Source: an uncultured Bacteroidales bacterium (GTDB taxonomy: Bacteria; Bacteroidota; Bacteroidia; Bacteroidales; Muribaculaceae). Taken from it: a stretch of 64,000 nt of DNA. The stretch lies in contig CACZAC010000001.1 of the NCBI GenBank assembly GCA_902779125.1, forward strand, positions 1-64,000, read 5' to 3'. Shown here piece after piece: positions 1-8,278 of the stretch (position 1 is its first letter; each line of letters starts with the position of its first letter). A model generated the notes under the pieces. The model ran no database searches. It was not told the DNA's origin and saw only the letters and a program-made list of their open reading frames with translations. The translations under genes and the position numbers were made by a program.

Positions 1-993
1 GATGCCGACATAACTGAGGACAATATAGCCACTTTTGTTGAGTATGGTGCCGATTTCAAGCGATGGGGTAAGGCAAGTGTGGGCCTGCGTTATGAGCACA
101 CGCTGTATGACTATGCCGATGACAAAAACAGTGACTATCTGCATCGCAGCATGGACGAGTTTTTCCCCACAGCATCCTATTCGGTACGTCTGGGCAACGT
201 GCAGACGGCACTGTCCTATAGCCTCAAGACCAACCGCCCCAGTTTCTTTGCGATGAACGATGCCGTTACTTACATCAGCCGTTATTCGATGCAGGCAGGC
301 AATTCGCAGTTGCTCAACGAGCGTCTGCATGACCTCACGCTCAATGTGTCTTGGCGTTGGCTCATGCTGTCGGCCTCTTACGGCCGCTGTAAACATGTTA
401 TCACCCAGTGGTCGTTTGTCAGTGACGATGATGCCGCGCTCATCAAGCATATCAATCTCGACCGTCCTGTCAACACCGTTGGCGCCTATATCTCAGTAAC
501 TCCTCGTGCGGGAATCTGGTCGCTGAACGCCACAGCAGGTGTGGAGAAGCAGGATCTCTATCTCGACCTGGAAGATCCTCATGCGACAGGAGGAATGCGC
601 AGGGCATACTTCGACAAACCGGTCTATACGTTGAATGCCTTCAACACATTCAGCCTGAAGCACGATTGGCGTTTTGACATCAACTTCATGTTCCGCTCGC
701 ATGGTCATCAATTGAACTTCTACGATGACTACGACAACATGCGTCTGAATCTTGTGGTGCAGAAGACTTTCTTGAAGGACAAGGCACTCACTCTGCGTGC
801 GGCTGTGCTTGACGTCTTGCAGCGCAACCACATGAACGAGTATGGCGACATGGGCTACTACAAGATTCAGCAGAATAACCGTTACTCGACCCACAAGTTG
901 CAGTTCACCGTCATCTACCGCCTGAATGCCACCCTCAGCAAGTATAAAGGCACAGGAGCAGGCAAGGAAGCGCAGCAGCGAATGAAGAATTAG
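1..993 (+). CDS. Outer-membrane beta-barrel / TonB-dependent receptor-like protein, C-terminal part
   Basis: The frame is open from the first base, so the 5' part of the gene lies outside the window; about 330 C-terminal residues are present. They show alternating polar/aromatic strands typical of a large outer-membrane barrel, ending in an amphipathic strand (LQFTVIYRLN) followed by a short charged tail. The pattern fits the outer-membrane beta-barrel family close to TonB-dependent receptors of Bacteroidetes. The plug and any carboxypeptidase-like N-domain would be upstream and cannot be checked. The substrate is unknown. The next gene starts about 100 bp downstream behind its own promoter, so they are probably separate transcripts. 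Confidence 0.75.
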   Translation, partial: DADITEDNIATFVEYGADFKRWGKASVGLRYEHTLYDYADDKNSDYLHRSMDEFFPTASYSVRLGNVQTALSYSLKTNRPSFFAMNDAVTYISRYSMQAGNSQLLNERLHDLTLNVSWRWLMLSASYGRCKHVITQWSFVSDDDAALIKHINLDRPVNTVGAYISVTPRAGIWSLNATAGVEKQDLYLDLEDPHATGGMRRAYFDKPVYTLNAFNTFSLKHDWRFDINFMFRSHGHQLNFYDDYDNMRLNLVVQKTFLKDKALTLRAAVLDVLQRNHMNEYGDMGYYKIQQNNRYSTHKLQFTVIYRLNATLSKYKGTGAGKEAQQRMKN

Positions 994-1031
994 ACAACTT
1001 GTTAAACTTGTGTTAAATCCATTGTTGGAGC

Positions 1032-1064
1032 TTGACTCGTCCCTTAGGGCATACCATAATTTTG
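1032..1064 (+). promoter_or_regulatory. Promoter with MerR-type operator for the MerR-family gene
   Basis: A TTG at 1032-1034 and a Bacteroidetes -7 box TAATTTTG at 1057-1064 are separated by 22 bp, a little longer than the usual 19-21. The palindrome CCCTTAGGG (1041-1049) sits in the spacer. A dyad in an over-long spacer is the classical arrangement for MerR-family regulators, which untwist the DNA to align the two boxes. The gene starts 26 bp downstream, so autoregulation is the likely function (inference). Confidence 0.6.
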
Positions 1065-1089
1065 TGTTCGCTTAGCAAAATGTCGTACG

Positions 1090-1917
1090 ATGATGAGTAA
1101 GAAAACAAAATTAAAAATTGGAGAGTTCTCAAGGCTGATGCAGGTTACTATAAAGACTTTGCGTCACTATGAGCAGAAGGGATTACTCCTGCCTGACGAG
1201 GTGGACGAGTGGACGGGATATCGCTACTACAGCATCGACCAGATGCAGAAACTGCAAGCCATCCGCGATTTGCAACGGCTCGGATTCACGCTGGACGAGA
1301 TTAAGGATCTGTACCAAGACGATTCGCATACCCCCAGCATCTGCCAACTTGACACGAAAATCAAGGACACGGAAGCGCAGTTGCAGCAACTGATAGCCCG
1401 TCGTGAACGACTGCTCGACTGGAGGAACTCTCGCAAAGAAATGAAGACAATGGAAAAATTCAGCATTCAGTCATTGCCAGAAATCATTGTGGCAAGTCAT
1501 CGTGAACAAATCCCTGATTACGCTGCACTGGGACCTTTGTGTATCAATAAGATAGCTCCCGAGATGCAACGCCTAGGCTGCAAGTGCCCGCCTCCTGGCT
1601 ACTGTTTCACCATCGAGCATAACAAGGAATTCAAACCGACAGACATTGACATCGAGTATTGCGAACAGGTCGAGGAAATGGGCATCAGCAGCGACATCAT
1701 CAAGTTTAAACGCCTGCCAGCCATACCCAAGGCGCTCTGCATGAAGCATATCGGTCCCTATGAGCGTTTCTATGAGTCCTACACCGAAGCCTTCTGTTAT
1801 TTGGAGGAGCAGGGCTACAAAATCGCCGCTCATCCTCGCACATGCTACGTTGATGGTGCATGGAATCAGGAAGACCCCGAAAAATGGCTCTCAATTATCC
1901 AAATCCCGATAGAATAA
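1090..1917 (+). CDS. MerR-family transcriptional regulator with GyrI-like effector domain
   Basis: A 275-residue protein. Residues about 7-75 form the MerR winged helix-turn-helix (KIGEFSRLMQVTIKTLRHYE, then GYRYYS and LGFTLDEI). Residues about 90-115 are a heptad-rich dimerisation coiled coil. From about 125 on there is a GyrI-like effector-binding domain of the kind found in BmrR-type multidrug sensors (LPEIIVASHREQ, GPYERFYESY). There is no cysteine pattern for metal sensing, so a hydrophobic drug-like ligand is more likely than mercury. Two ATGs are adjacent at the start. It is followed closely by two GNAT acetyltransferase genes, perhaps a drug-modification operon (inference). Confidence 0.88.
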   Translation: MMSKKTKLKIGEFSRLMQVTIKTLRHYEQKGLLLPDEVDEWTGYRYYSIDQMQKLQAIRDLQRLGFTLDEIKDLYQDDSHTPSICQLDTKIKDTEAQLQQLIARRERLLDWRNSRKEMKTMEKFSIQSLPEIIVASHREQIPDYAALGPLCINKIAPEMQRLGCKCPPPGYCFTIEHNKEFKPTDIDIEYCEQVEEMGISSDIIKFKRLPAIPKALCMKHIGPYERFYESYTEAFCYLEEQGYKIAAHPRTCYVDGAWNQEDPEKWLSIIQIPIE

Positions 1918-1963
1918 TTATCAGTTGTTGTCTACCCCTCAGCATTTGGGGCAGACAATAGAA

Positions 1964-2437
1964 ATGCTATACAGAAAACGACAGATGTGTGACTACAAGT
2001 ATATAACACTGCGAGAGAAGCCCGAGATAATGGAAACAGCAGCAACTTGGTTCCATTCCAAGTGGCACGTGCCCCGTGAGGCCTATCTTGAATGCATGAT
2101 GGCTTACCTCAGCAACGATACTGAATATGGGTGGTATTTGTGCCTTGACGAGGACCGAATCATCGGCGGTTTAGGGGTGATTGAAAATGACTACCACGAC
2201 AGGAAGGACTTGACTCCCAATGTGTGCGCGGTCTATACCGATGAGGATTACCGTTGTCAAGGGATTGCGGGGAGGCTGCTTAATATGGCTGTCGAGGATT
2301 TGAGGAGCAAAGGAATCTCTCCGATTTACCTGTTGACAAATCATACCGGCTTTTATGAGCGATACGGTTGGGAATTCCTCTGTATGGCTCAAGGCAATGG
2401 TGAACCCTACCTTTCGAGAATGTACATACATCAATGA
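1964..2437 (+). CDS. GNAT-family N-acetyltransferase
   Basis: The protein has the GNAT fold signature: a strand ending in GGLGVIEN, then the acetyl-CoA motif A (CAVYTDEDYRCQGIAGRLL, matching the Q/R-x-x-G-x-G/A loop), and a C-terminal FYERYGWEF strand. The frame is open upstream to a TTG at 1925, but ATG 1964 or ATG 1985 (MCDYKYITLRE) is a more likely start; the recognisable domain begins at about 1985. The acceptor substrate cannot be told from sequence. It lies 46 bp after the MerR-like gene and is probably cotranscribed with it. Confidence 0.8.
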   Translation: MLYRKRQMCDYKYITLREKPEIMETAATWFHSKWHVPREAYLECMMAYLSNDTEYGWYLCLDEDRIIGGLGVIENDYHDRKDLTPNVCAVYTDEDYRCQGIAGRLLNMAVEDLRSKGISPIYLLTNHTGFYERYGWEFLCMAQGNGEPYLSRMYIHQ

Positions 2438-2446
2438 ATCGTGACA

Positions 2447-2971
2447 ATGATGGAAAATGAGAGAATAGTGTTGCGCCCGTGGCGTGAGAGCGATGCCGAT
2501 GCACTCTATAAGTATGCTTCAGACCCTGATGTGGGGCCTCGTGCTGGCTGGCCACCACACAAAAGCGTAGAAGAGAGCCTGGAGATTATCCGCACGGTGT
2601 TCAATAACGATACTACTTGGGCGATTGTGTGGAAAGATACAAGCGAAGCAATTGGGGCGATAGGCTATGGGCCCTCGTGCGATTGCAACCTGCCATCCCG
2701 CGATGGGGAGCCCATCGTGGGCTATTGGGTGGCAAAACCCTATTGGAACCAGGGCATTTGCACCGAGGCTTTGGGGCTGATGCTTGACCACATCCGCAAA
2801 GCGACTGTAATTCTGTCGCTCATCAGCGGACACTTCGTGGACAATCCCGCTTCAGGCCGCGTGATGGAGAAATGCGGTTTTGTTCCAACCGGTGAAACCT
2901 GCATCGATGAGAACCAATACCAAGGAAAGGACAGACCGATTAGGGTGCTGAGGTTGGAATTAGATGTTTAG
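2447..2971 (+). CDS. GNAT-family N-acetyltransferase (RimJ/RimL type)
   Basis: About 174 residues. It opens with RIVLRPWRESDADALYKYASDP, the start typical of RimJ/RimL-like enzymes, followed by GYWVAKPYWNQGICTEAL, which is the acetyl-CoA binding motif A, and N-P-ASGRVMEKCGF, the usual C-terminal asparagine motif. RimJ/RimL relatives acetylate protein N-termini or small molecules; the substrate here is unknown. GTG 2441 is in frame but ATG 2447 or 2450 is preferred. It starts 9 bp after the preceding GNAT stop, consistent with an operon. Confidence 0.85.
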   Translation: MMENERIVLRPWRESDADALYKYASDPDVGPRAGWPPHKSVEESLEIIRTVFNNDTTWAIVWKDTSEAIGAIGYGPSCDCNLPSRDGEPIVGYWVAKPYWNQGICTEALGLMLDHIRKATVILSLISGHFVDNPASGRVMEKCGFVPTGETCIDENQYQGKDRPIRVLRLELDV

Positions 2972-3090
2972 CCGCGCATGTCGTCAGGAAGGTAGCGCTG
3001 GATGTTTTTTATTGCGTGCTGAAGTTCACGACAAACGATGGCCGCTTCTACAGCGACTACTATCCAAGAAGTTTTATCATTGAATAAATG
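2972..3090. other. Intergenic stretch with an open frame on each strand, no assignable gene
   Basis: Both strands are open across this stretch. On the plus strand one frame ends ...KFTTNDGRFYSDYYPRSFIIE followed by a stop at 3082-3084. On the minus strand the frame that continues directly past the trkH stop reads through AAIVCRELQHAIKNIQRY... to a stop at 2970-2972. Neither has a convincing start codon. It may be a gene remnant or chance. Confidence 0.25.
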
Positions 3091-3112
3091 ACGGGCAGAT
3101 TCATCTGCCCGT
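3091..3112 (-). terminator. Hairpin at the end of the trkA-trkH operon
   Basis: Perfect 10-bp inverted repeat ACGGGCAGAT-TC-ATCTGCCCGT that begins inside the trkH stop codon. It has no strong T-run on the minus side, so termination efficiency is uncertain. Confidence 0.55.
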
Positions 3113-4593
3113 TAATCTTTCTTCCAGAAGGAGCGGGTGAAGATGACCAGCACAGTGAAGAGTTCGAGACGGCCCACCATCATCTCAAAGGCGAGCACCC
3201 ACTTGGCGCCGGGATGCAGGGACACCCATGACCCCCCGGATCCCGTCACACCATAACCGATGCCCACGTTACTGATAGCGGACATCGACGTGTACATGGC
3301 GTCGAAAACAGGCAGGCCATAAAAAGTGAGATACAGGGCCACAATCATAATGATGCTGATATAGACCGTGAAGAAAGTGTTCACTTTGCTCACCACATGG
3401 TTGGGAACTGGCTTGCCATCAATGTGGACGGCACGCACCGAGTTGGTGTGCAGCACGCGGTAGAATTCGTTGGCTGTGTGCTTCAGCAGCACAATCAGGC
3501 GGTCCATCTTGGCGCCACCAGAGGTGGAGCCTGCCATGCCGCCAAAGAACATCATTACCATCAGTACCACGGTAACAAATTCACCGCTGTTCTCGTAGTC
3601 AAAGGTGGAGAATCCCGTCGAAGTGATGGCCGATAATGTGTCAAAAGCGCTGTAAATCAACCTGTCGCCATGCTCATCCAGGAATCCCATATAAATCATA
3701 TAGATGAAGATGCCTAACGTGGTAATCAACGTCGTCATGCAGTACCAGCGCAGGGTGTTGTTGTGCCTGATGCGCTTGAAGTTGCCGTGAATGGTGGCAG
3801 CAATAATCGAGAAGCTGATACCGCCGATAAACATGAAAATGATGACCACGATAAACACATAATCCGACTGCCAGTAATCCAGGCCGATATTCTTGGTGGA
3901 ATAGCCGCCAGTCGAGGTGGTCGTCATCGCATGGCAAATGGCGTCGAACCAGTCCATGGGACCCAGAAACAACAATACTGTGAGCAGACAGGTCAGAGCG
4001 ATATAGATAAGCCACAAGTCCTTAGCGGTCTGACTGATGCGAGGACGAAGGCGCTCGTGAGTGATGCCGGTTACCTCGGAATTGAACAGCGCAATTCCAC
4101 CTTTCTGATTCAGCATGGGGATGACGGCAAGGGTGAACAGGATGATTCCCATGCCCCCAATCCATTGGGTCATGGCGCGCCAGAAGAGGACACCATGTGG
4201 TATTTCCTCCACATAGCGGATAACGGTCGAACCGGTAGTCGTGAAACCAGCCATTGTCTCAAAGAAGGCGTCAGTCACGTTATTGAATGTATCAGAGAAC
4301 AAATAGGGCAACATCCCGAACACCGAAAAGAATACCCAAACGATAGCCGTTAGCATCAGTCCCTCGCGCTTGTGCATCGACTTGTTGTGCGGTTTGATAC
4401 CGAAAGCCATAATGGCTCCCGTTGTCGCGGTAATCAGTGTGCTATAGATAAAAGCACGCAACGATGTTGCTTCTTCAAACCACCATGAAACAGCCAACGG
4501 CAGTAGCATGAACGCCGCTTCAATGAGCAGAAGCCAGCCCTGGAAACGCAGGACAATGGGGATGTTGATACTATGGTTCTTGAGCCTGGGCAT
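3112..4593 (-). CDS. trkH: Trk-type potassium uptake channel subunit TrkH
   Basis: A 493-residue integral membrane protein, the usual TrkH length, with about ten hydrophobic segments. The four selectivity-filter P-loops are recognisable: TTTGSTV, TTSTGGYST, ITSTGFST and ISNVGIGYG, each with the conserved glycine. It moves K+ across the inner membrane and is gated by a cytosolic TrkA ring. trkA lies directly upstream with a 6-bp gap, so the two subunits are translated from one message. No frameshift or missing filter residue is seen. Confidence 0.96.
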   Translation of the reverse strand: MPRLKNHSINIPIVLRFQGWLLLIEAAFMLLPLAVSWWFEEATSLRAFIYSTLITATTGAIMAFGIKPHNKSMHKREGLMLTAIVWVFFSVFGMLPYLFSDTFNNVTDAFFETMAGFTTTGSTVIRYVEEIPHGVLFWRAMTQWIGGMGIILFTLAVIPMLNQKGGIALFNSEVTGITHERLRPRISQTAKDLWLIYIALTCLLTVLLFLGPMDWFDAICHAMTTTSTGGYSTKNIGLDYWQSDYVFIVVIIFMFIGGISFSIIAATIHGNFKRIRHNNTLRWYCMTTLITTLGIFIYMIYMGFLDEHGDRLIYSAFDTLSAITSTGFSTFDYENSGEFVTVVLMVMMFFGGMAGSTSGGAKMDRLIVLLKHTANEFYRVLHTNSVRAVHIDGKPVPNHVVSKVNTFFTVYISIIMIVALYLTFYGLPVFDAMYTSMSAISNVGIGYGVTGSGGSWVSLHPGAKWVLAFEMMVGRLELFTVLVIFTRSFWKKD

Positions 4594-4599
4594 ATCGTA

Positions 4600-5931
4600 T
4601 CATGAGAAGTATTTGTCAAGTTTATGAATGGCGCCTTGCAGGCAGAATACCACCACATGGTCTCCAGCCTGGATAATCGTGTTGCCGTCAACGAGTTGGC
4701 CTTTGCCGTCGCGCACGAGTCCGGCAATAGTGAAGTCACGGCTCAGTTTCAGGCTTTTAACCGGGGCGCGGGTAACGCGGTCACCCTCTTGTACAATCAC
4801 TTCGGCAACCTCGGCATCGGCAAGGGCGAGACAGCGGGCGTTGTCTTCATCTGCGTCAATCATAATCTGGTAGATGCGGCTCGATGCCAGCAGCTTCTTG
4901 TTGACGATGGTGCCGATATTGAGTGCCTCGGCCTCGTTGATGAATTGGATATCTTCGACCTGGGCGATGGTTTTGGGCACGCCGTTGGTCTTAGCTATCA
5001 TACAGGCCATCATGTTCACGGCACTGTTTTCACCCAGTGCAATGAAGGCGTCATAGTTGCTCACGCTCTCTTCCTCGCTCAGTTCAGTGTCGCTGAAGTT
5101 ACCCTGCACCAGTTTGCAGTTGGGATAACGCTGGGCGAGTTCGTCGCAACGCTGCATATCCTGTTCGATGATTTTGATGTCCACAGTCTTGCCCAAGCGC
5201 TTGATGAGCTGCTCGGCAATGTCGTTACCGCCTACAATCAGCACATTGTCAACGGTAGTCTGTACTTTGCCGCACACGTCGCGCACCTCGTCGATGTGGT
5301 CGCGCGTCGTGGCAATGTAGATGATGTCGTTTTCCAGCACTCGGTCATCACCACGGGGGATGATAATCTCGCGGTTGCGCTTGATGGCCGACACATGCAG
5401 GAAGTGGCTGATGTTGGAAACGTCCTTGAGCATTTGGTTGACGATGCGGGCGTTGGAACGGATTTTTACGCCCACCACAATCAGCTCACCGTCAAACAGT
5501 TCAAACCAGTTGCGGGCCCATGTGCGTTTCAAGGCACTGCTGATTTCTTTGGCAGCAAGCATCTCGGGATAGATGAGGTGGTCGATACCCAGGTTGTTGA
5601 TGTGCTCGCGCCATTTGGGATTGAAGAATTCGTCGTTGTCAAGGCGTGCCACAGTCTTCTTGGCTCCCAAACGCTTGGCCATCGAGCACGCCAGGATATT
5701 ACGGGCCTCGCTCTTGGTCACAGCAATAAACAGGTCGCATGAACCCGTTTTAATGGCGTTCAAATCACTGAACGAGATGGCACTGCCCTGGTGAGTGAGC
5801 AGATTGTAATTCTCGAGGGGTTCGAGTTTACGGTTCTCAACGTCCATGACGATGATGTCCTGCTCCTCGTTGCTGAGCATCTTAGCCAAATGGGTCCCGA
5901 CTTCTCCAGCGCCGGCAATAACGATTCTCAT
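4600..5931 (-). CDS. trkA: Trk system potassium uptake regulatory protein TrkA
   Basis: A 443-residue cytosolic protein made of two RCK modules in tandem. Each begins with a Rossmann nucleotide site: MRIVIAGAGEVGTHLA at residue 1 and NVLIVGGNDIAEQLIKRLG around residue 230. Each is followed by a TrkA_C ligand domain, the second ending near QAGDHVVVFC. It binds NAD(H) or ATP and gates TrkH. It follows dxs by 45 bp and precedes trkH by 6 bp. Confidence 0.95.
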   Translation of the reverse strand: MRIVIAGAGEVGTHLAKMLSNEEQDIIVMDVENRKLEPLENYNLLTHQGSAISFSDLNAIKTGSCDLFIAVTKSEARNILACSMAKRLGAKKTVARLDNDEFFNPKWREHINNLGIDHLIYPEMLAAKEISSALKRTWARNWFELFDGELIVVGVKIRSNARIVNQMLKDVSNISHFLHVSAIKRNREIIIPRGDDRVLENDIIYIATTRDHIDEVRDVCGKVQTTVDNVLIVGGNDIAEQLIKRLGKTVDIKIIEQDMQRCDELAQRYPNCKLVQGNFSDTELSEEESVSNYDAFIALGENSAVNMMACMIAKTNGVPKTIAQVEDIQFINEAEALNIGTIVNKKLLASSRIYQIMIDADEDNARCLALADAEVAEVIVQEGDRVTRAPVKSLKLSRDFTIAGLVRDGKGQLVDGNTIIQAGDHVVVFCLQGAIHKLDKYFS

Positions 5932-5976
5932 TGTCTATATCTTAAATTTCAGTATTTAGACACCAATGCTGGCGTC

Positions 5977-7899
5977 TCATGAATTCTTTGCTTCTAACAG
6001 TTCCAGAATGGCCTTCTCGAGTGATGCGGCATCCATTCCACACCGTTCATATAATTCTGCAACGGTTCCCTGATGAACAAATTCGTCTTGCACACCAAGC
6101 ATTTTCAGGCGGTTGGTCTTCTTGTGGTCGGCCATCCATTCGGCAACAGCAGACCCCATTCCGCCGACAACGGTTCCGTCCTCAATCGTAATGATGCTGT
6201 GATAGCGGTTGGTGGCTTGTTCAAGGATTTCACCGTCGATGGGCTTAACAAAAATCATGTCATAATGGCCCACCTTGATGCCACGCTCGGCAAGACGCTT
6301 GACCACCTCGATGACTTCATTGCCGATGTGTCCAATGCTGAGCACCGCCACGCCTTCGCCCTCGCTCATGCAACGTCCGCGACCGATAGGCAGCACCTGC
6401 ATCTCGTTTTTCCAGTCGGCAAGAACACCCTTGCCACGCGGATAACGGATGGCAAAAGGACCAACACCTTCCTGTTGTGCCGTGAACATGAGGTTGCGCA
6501 GGTCGTGCTCGTTGATGGGCGACGTTATGGTCATGCCAGGGATGCAACGCAGGTAGGCCAGGTCAAACAATCCATGGTGCGTGACACCGTCCTCGCCAAC
6601 GATACCGCCACGGTCGATGCAGAAAGTCACAGGCAAGCCTTGGATGGCAACGTCGTGGATGATAGAGTCGTAGCCTCGCTGCAGGAAGGTACTGTAGATG
6701 GCACAATAGGGGTGCATGCCGTCTTTGGCGAGTCCTCCGGCAAAAGTCACGGCGTGACCCTCGCTGATGCCCACGTCAAAGGCGCGGGTGGGCATTTTCT
6801 CCAGCATCAGTGACATCGATGTGCCACTGGGCATGGCTGCAGTGATACCCACTATCTTATCGTTCTGTTCGGCAAGTTCAACCAGTGTTTTGCCGAATAC
6901 GTCCTGATACTTGAGGGGACCGCCCTTGCTGTCCTTGGCGCGTTCACCGGTCTCCTCGTCAAATTTGCCGGGGGCATGCCATGTGGCGGGATCGGCTTCG
7001 GCAGCGGCAAAGCCTTTGCCCTTGATGGTGCGCACATGTATCAGTTTGGGACCAGTCATGTCCTTAATCTCGCCGAAGACTTTCACCAGACGCTTCACGT
7101 CATGACCGTCATATAGCCCGAAGTAGCGGATATTCAAGCCTTCAAAGATATTCTGCTGACCTGAGAACAGCGATTTGAGCGCGTTGCTGAAACGCATAAT
7201 CAGTCCCTTGCGGTTATCATTGATGACATTGTGGCGACGCAGGAACTGGTAGGTCTTATAGCGCAACTTGTTATAGCGGCGTGACGTGTGCAAGTCGCTC
7301 ATGTAGCCACTCAAGGCGCCCACGTTGGCATCAATCGCCATATCGTTGTCGTTCAAGACGATAATCAGGTTGTTGGGATTAGTCGCGGCATTGTTGATGC
7401 CTTCAAATGCCAAACCGCCGCTGATGCTCGCGTCACCGATGACTGCCACCACCTTGCGCTGATGGTTGTGCTGCAACTCGGCGGCTATCGCCATACCTAG
7501 CGCAGCCGAGATGGAGTTGGAGGCGTGACCGGCTGTAAAGGTGTCATACTCGCTCTCGGCGGGATTGGGAAAACCGCTCAGACCATCCAATTTGCGGTTG
7601 TCGTCAAACTGGTCGCGTCGCCCCGTCAGAATCTTGTGGGCATAGGCCTGATGGCCCACATCCCACACCAGGCGGTCGTCGGGCGTGTTAAACACATAAT
7701 GCAACGCCACCACAATCTCGACAGCACCCATGCTGGATGCAAAATGGCCGGGATTGCTTGACAGCTCATGTATCATATATTGCCGCAGTTCATGGCACAC
7801 CTGCGGCAGTTGGTCGATATCCAACTTGCGCAGGTCGGCAGGACTGTCGATTTGTGCCAGCAGCGGGCAATGTTCTTGTATATATGGTTTTGTTGTCAT
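5977..7899 (-). CDS. dxs: 1-deoxy-D-xylulose-5-phosphate synthase
   Basis: A 640-residue thiamine-diphosphate enzyme that condenses pyruvate with glyceraldehyde-3-phosphate, the first step of the MEP isoprenoid pathway. The N-terminal transketolase-like domain has SSNPGHFASSMG and the ThDP/Mg motif GDASISGG...NDND. The pyrimidine-binding domain (GISEGHAVTFAGGLAKDG; CIDRGGIVGEDGVTHHG) and the C-terminal transketolase domain follow. Length and motifs are complete. It is preceded by a 57-residue membrane protein gene (14-bp gap) and followed by trkA. Confidence 0.97.
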   Translation of the reverse strand: MTTKPYIQEHCPLLAQIDSPADLRKLDIDQLPQVCHELRQYMIHELSSNPGHFASSMGAVEIVVALHYVFNTPDDRLVWDVGHQAYAHKILTGRRDQFDDNRKLDGLSGFPNPAESEYDTFTAGHASNSISAALGMAIAAELQHNHQRKVVAVIGDASISGGLAFEGINNAATNPNNLIIVLNDNDMAIDANVGALSGYMSDLHTSRRYNKLRYKTYQFLRRHNVINDNRKGLIMRFSNALKSLFSGQQNIFEGLNIRYFGLYDGHDVKRLVKVFGEIKDMTGPKLIHVRTIKGKGFAAAEADPATWHAPGKFDEETGERAKDSKGGPLKYQDVFGKTLVELAEQNDKIVGITAAMPSGTSMSLMLEKMPTRAFDVGISEGHAVTFAGGLAKDGMHPYCAIYSTFLQRGYDSIIHDVAIQGLPVTFCIDRGGIVGEDGVTHHGLFDLAYLRCIPGMTITSPINEHDLRNLMFTAQQEGVGPFAIRYPRGKGVLADWKNEMQVLPIGRGRCMSEGEGVAVLSIGHIGNEVIEVVKRLAERGIKVGHYDMIFVKPIDGEILEQATNRYHSIITIEDGTVVGGMGSAVAEWMADHKKTNRLKMLGVQDEFVHQGTVAELYERCGMDAASLEKAILELLEAKNS

Positions 7900-7913
7900 G
7901 GTGATAGGTCAGA

Positions 7914-8087
7914 TTATTTCTTTCTTATATACTTCTTGTAGAGGGGTACAAACACAATGATTCCCGAGGCCACAATGGTGAAGATCACCATGAAGTCTAT
8001 CCTTGCCGCCCGAGTGAGCAGCAACCAGCACAGTCCCAGCCACAGGAGCAGGATGCAAGCGAAGCGTATGATATTGCCGGTACTCAT
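7914..8087 (-). CDS. Small two-helix membrane protein upstream of dxs
   Basis: A 57-residue reading frame beginning MSTGNIIRFACILLLWLGLC and ending YKKYIRKK. It has two hydrophobic segments (about residues 7-25 and 33-49) and a strongly basic tail, which would lie in the cytosol. It is the first gene behind a good promoter (-7 box at 8114-8121) and ends 14 bp before dxs, so it appears to be the leader gene of the dxs-trkA-trkH operon. I do not recognise a family. Start, promoter spacing and gene spacing together support it as real. Confidence 0.75.
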   Translation of the reverse strand: MSTGNIIRFACILLLWLGLCWLLLTRAARIDFMVIFTIVASGIIVFVPLYKKYIRKK

Positions 8088-8113
8088 GTCCTCTTTATGA
8101 ATTGTCTAATCTG

Positions 8114-8121
8114 CAAAGGTA
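8114..8121 (-). promoter_or_regulatory. -7 promoter box for the small membrane protein-dxs-trkA-trkH operon
   Basis: TACCTTTG on the minus strand matches TAnnTTTG and lies 26 bp upstream of the ATG, giving a leader of roughly 20-25 nt. Confidence 0.6.
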
Positions 8122-8160
8122 AACAATATTTCTGAAACTGCCACCCCTCAGTAGCCACAA

Positions 8161-8196
8161 AAAAATAGAGGCGCTTGATTTTGCGCCTCTATTTTT
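8161..8196 (-). terminator. Intrinsic terminator after the first C10 peptidase gene
   Basis: Perfect 14-bp stem (AAAAATAGAGGCGC / GCGCCTCTATTTTT) with an 8-nt loop. The A/T flanks give a T-run on both strands, so it could work in either direction. Confidence 0.85.
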
Positions 8197-8273
8197 GTTA
8201 GTTGTTGGTTGTTGGTTTCTGATTGATGGTTGCTCCAAGAGCCTTATGCCTAAAACCTGAAACCTGAAACCTC
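8197..8273. repeat. Degenerate 7-bp-period arrays
   Basis: Two short arrays with 7-bp period: GTTGGTT-like units at about 8197-8234 and ACCTGAA units at 8249-8273. They lie between the terminator and the C10 peptidase stop codon. Similar heptad arrays occur at other gene boundaries in this window. Confidence 0.6.
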
Positions 8274-8278
8274 GATTC

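Noticed and set aside
1090-1917. Mercury resistance regulator
   Set aside because: The MerR-type head is present but the metal-binding cysteines are not, and the C-terminal domain is of the GyrI-like drug-binding type.
4624-5742. Long antisense frame (372 codons) opposite trkA
   Set aside because: The frame is Val/His/Asp-rich in the manner of a reverse-complement shadow, while trkA is complete.
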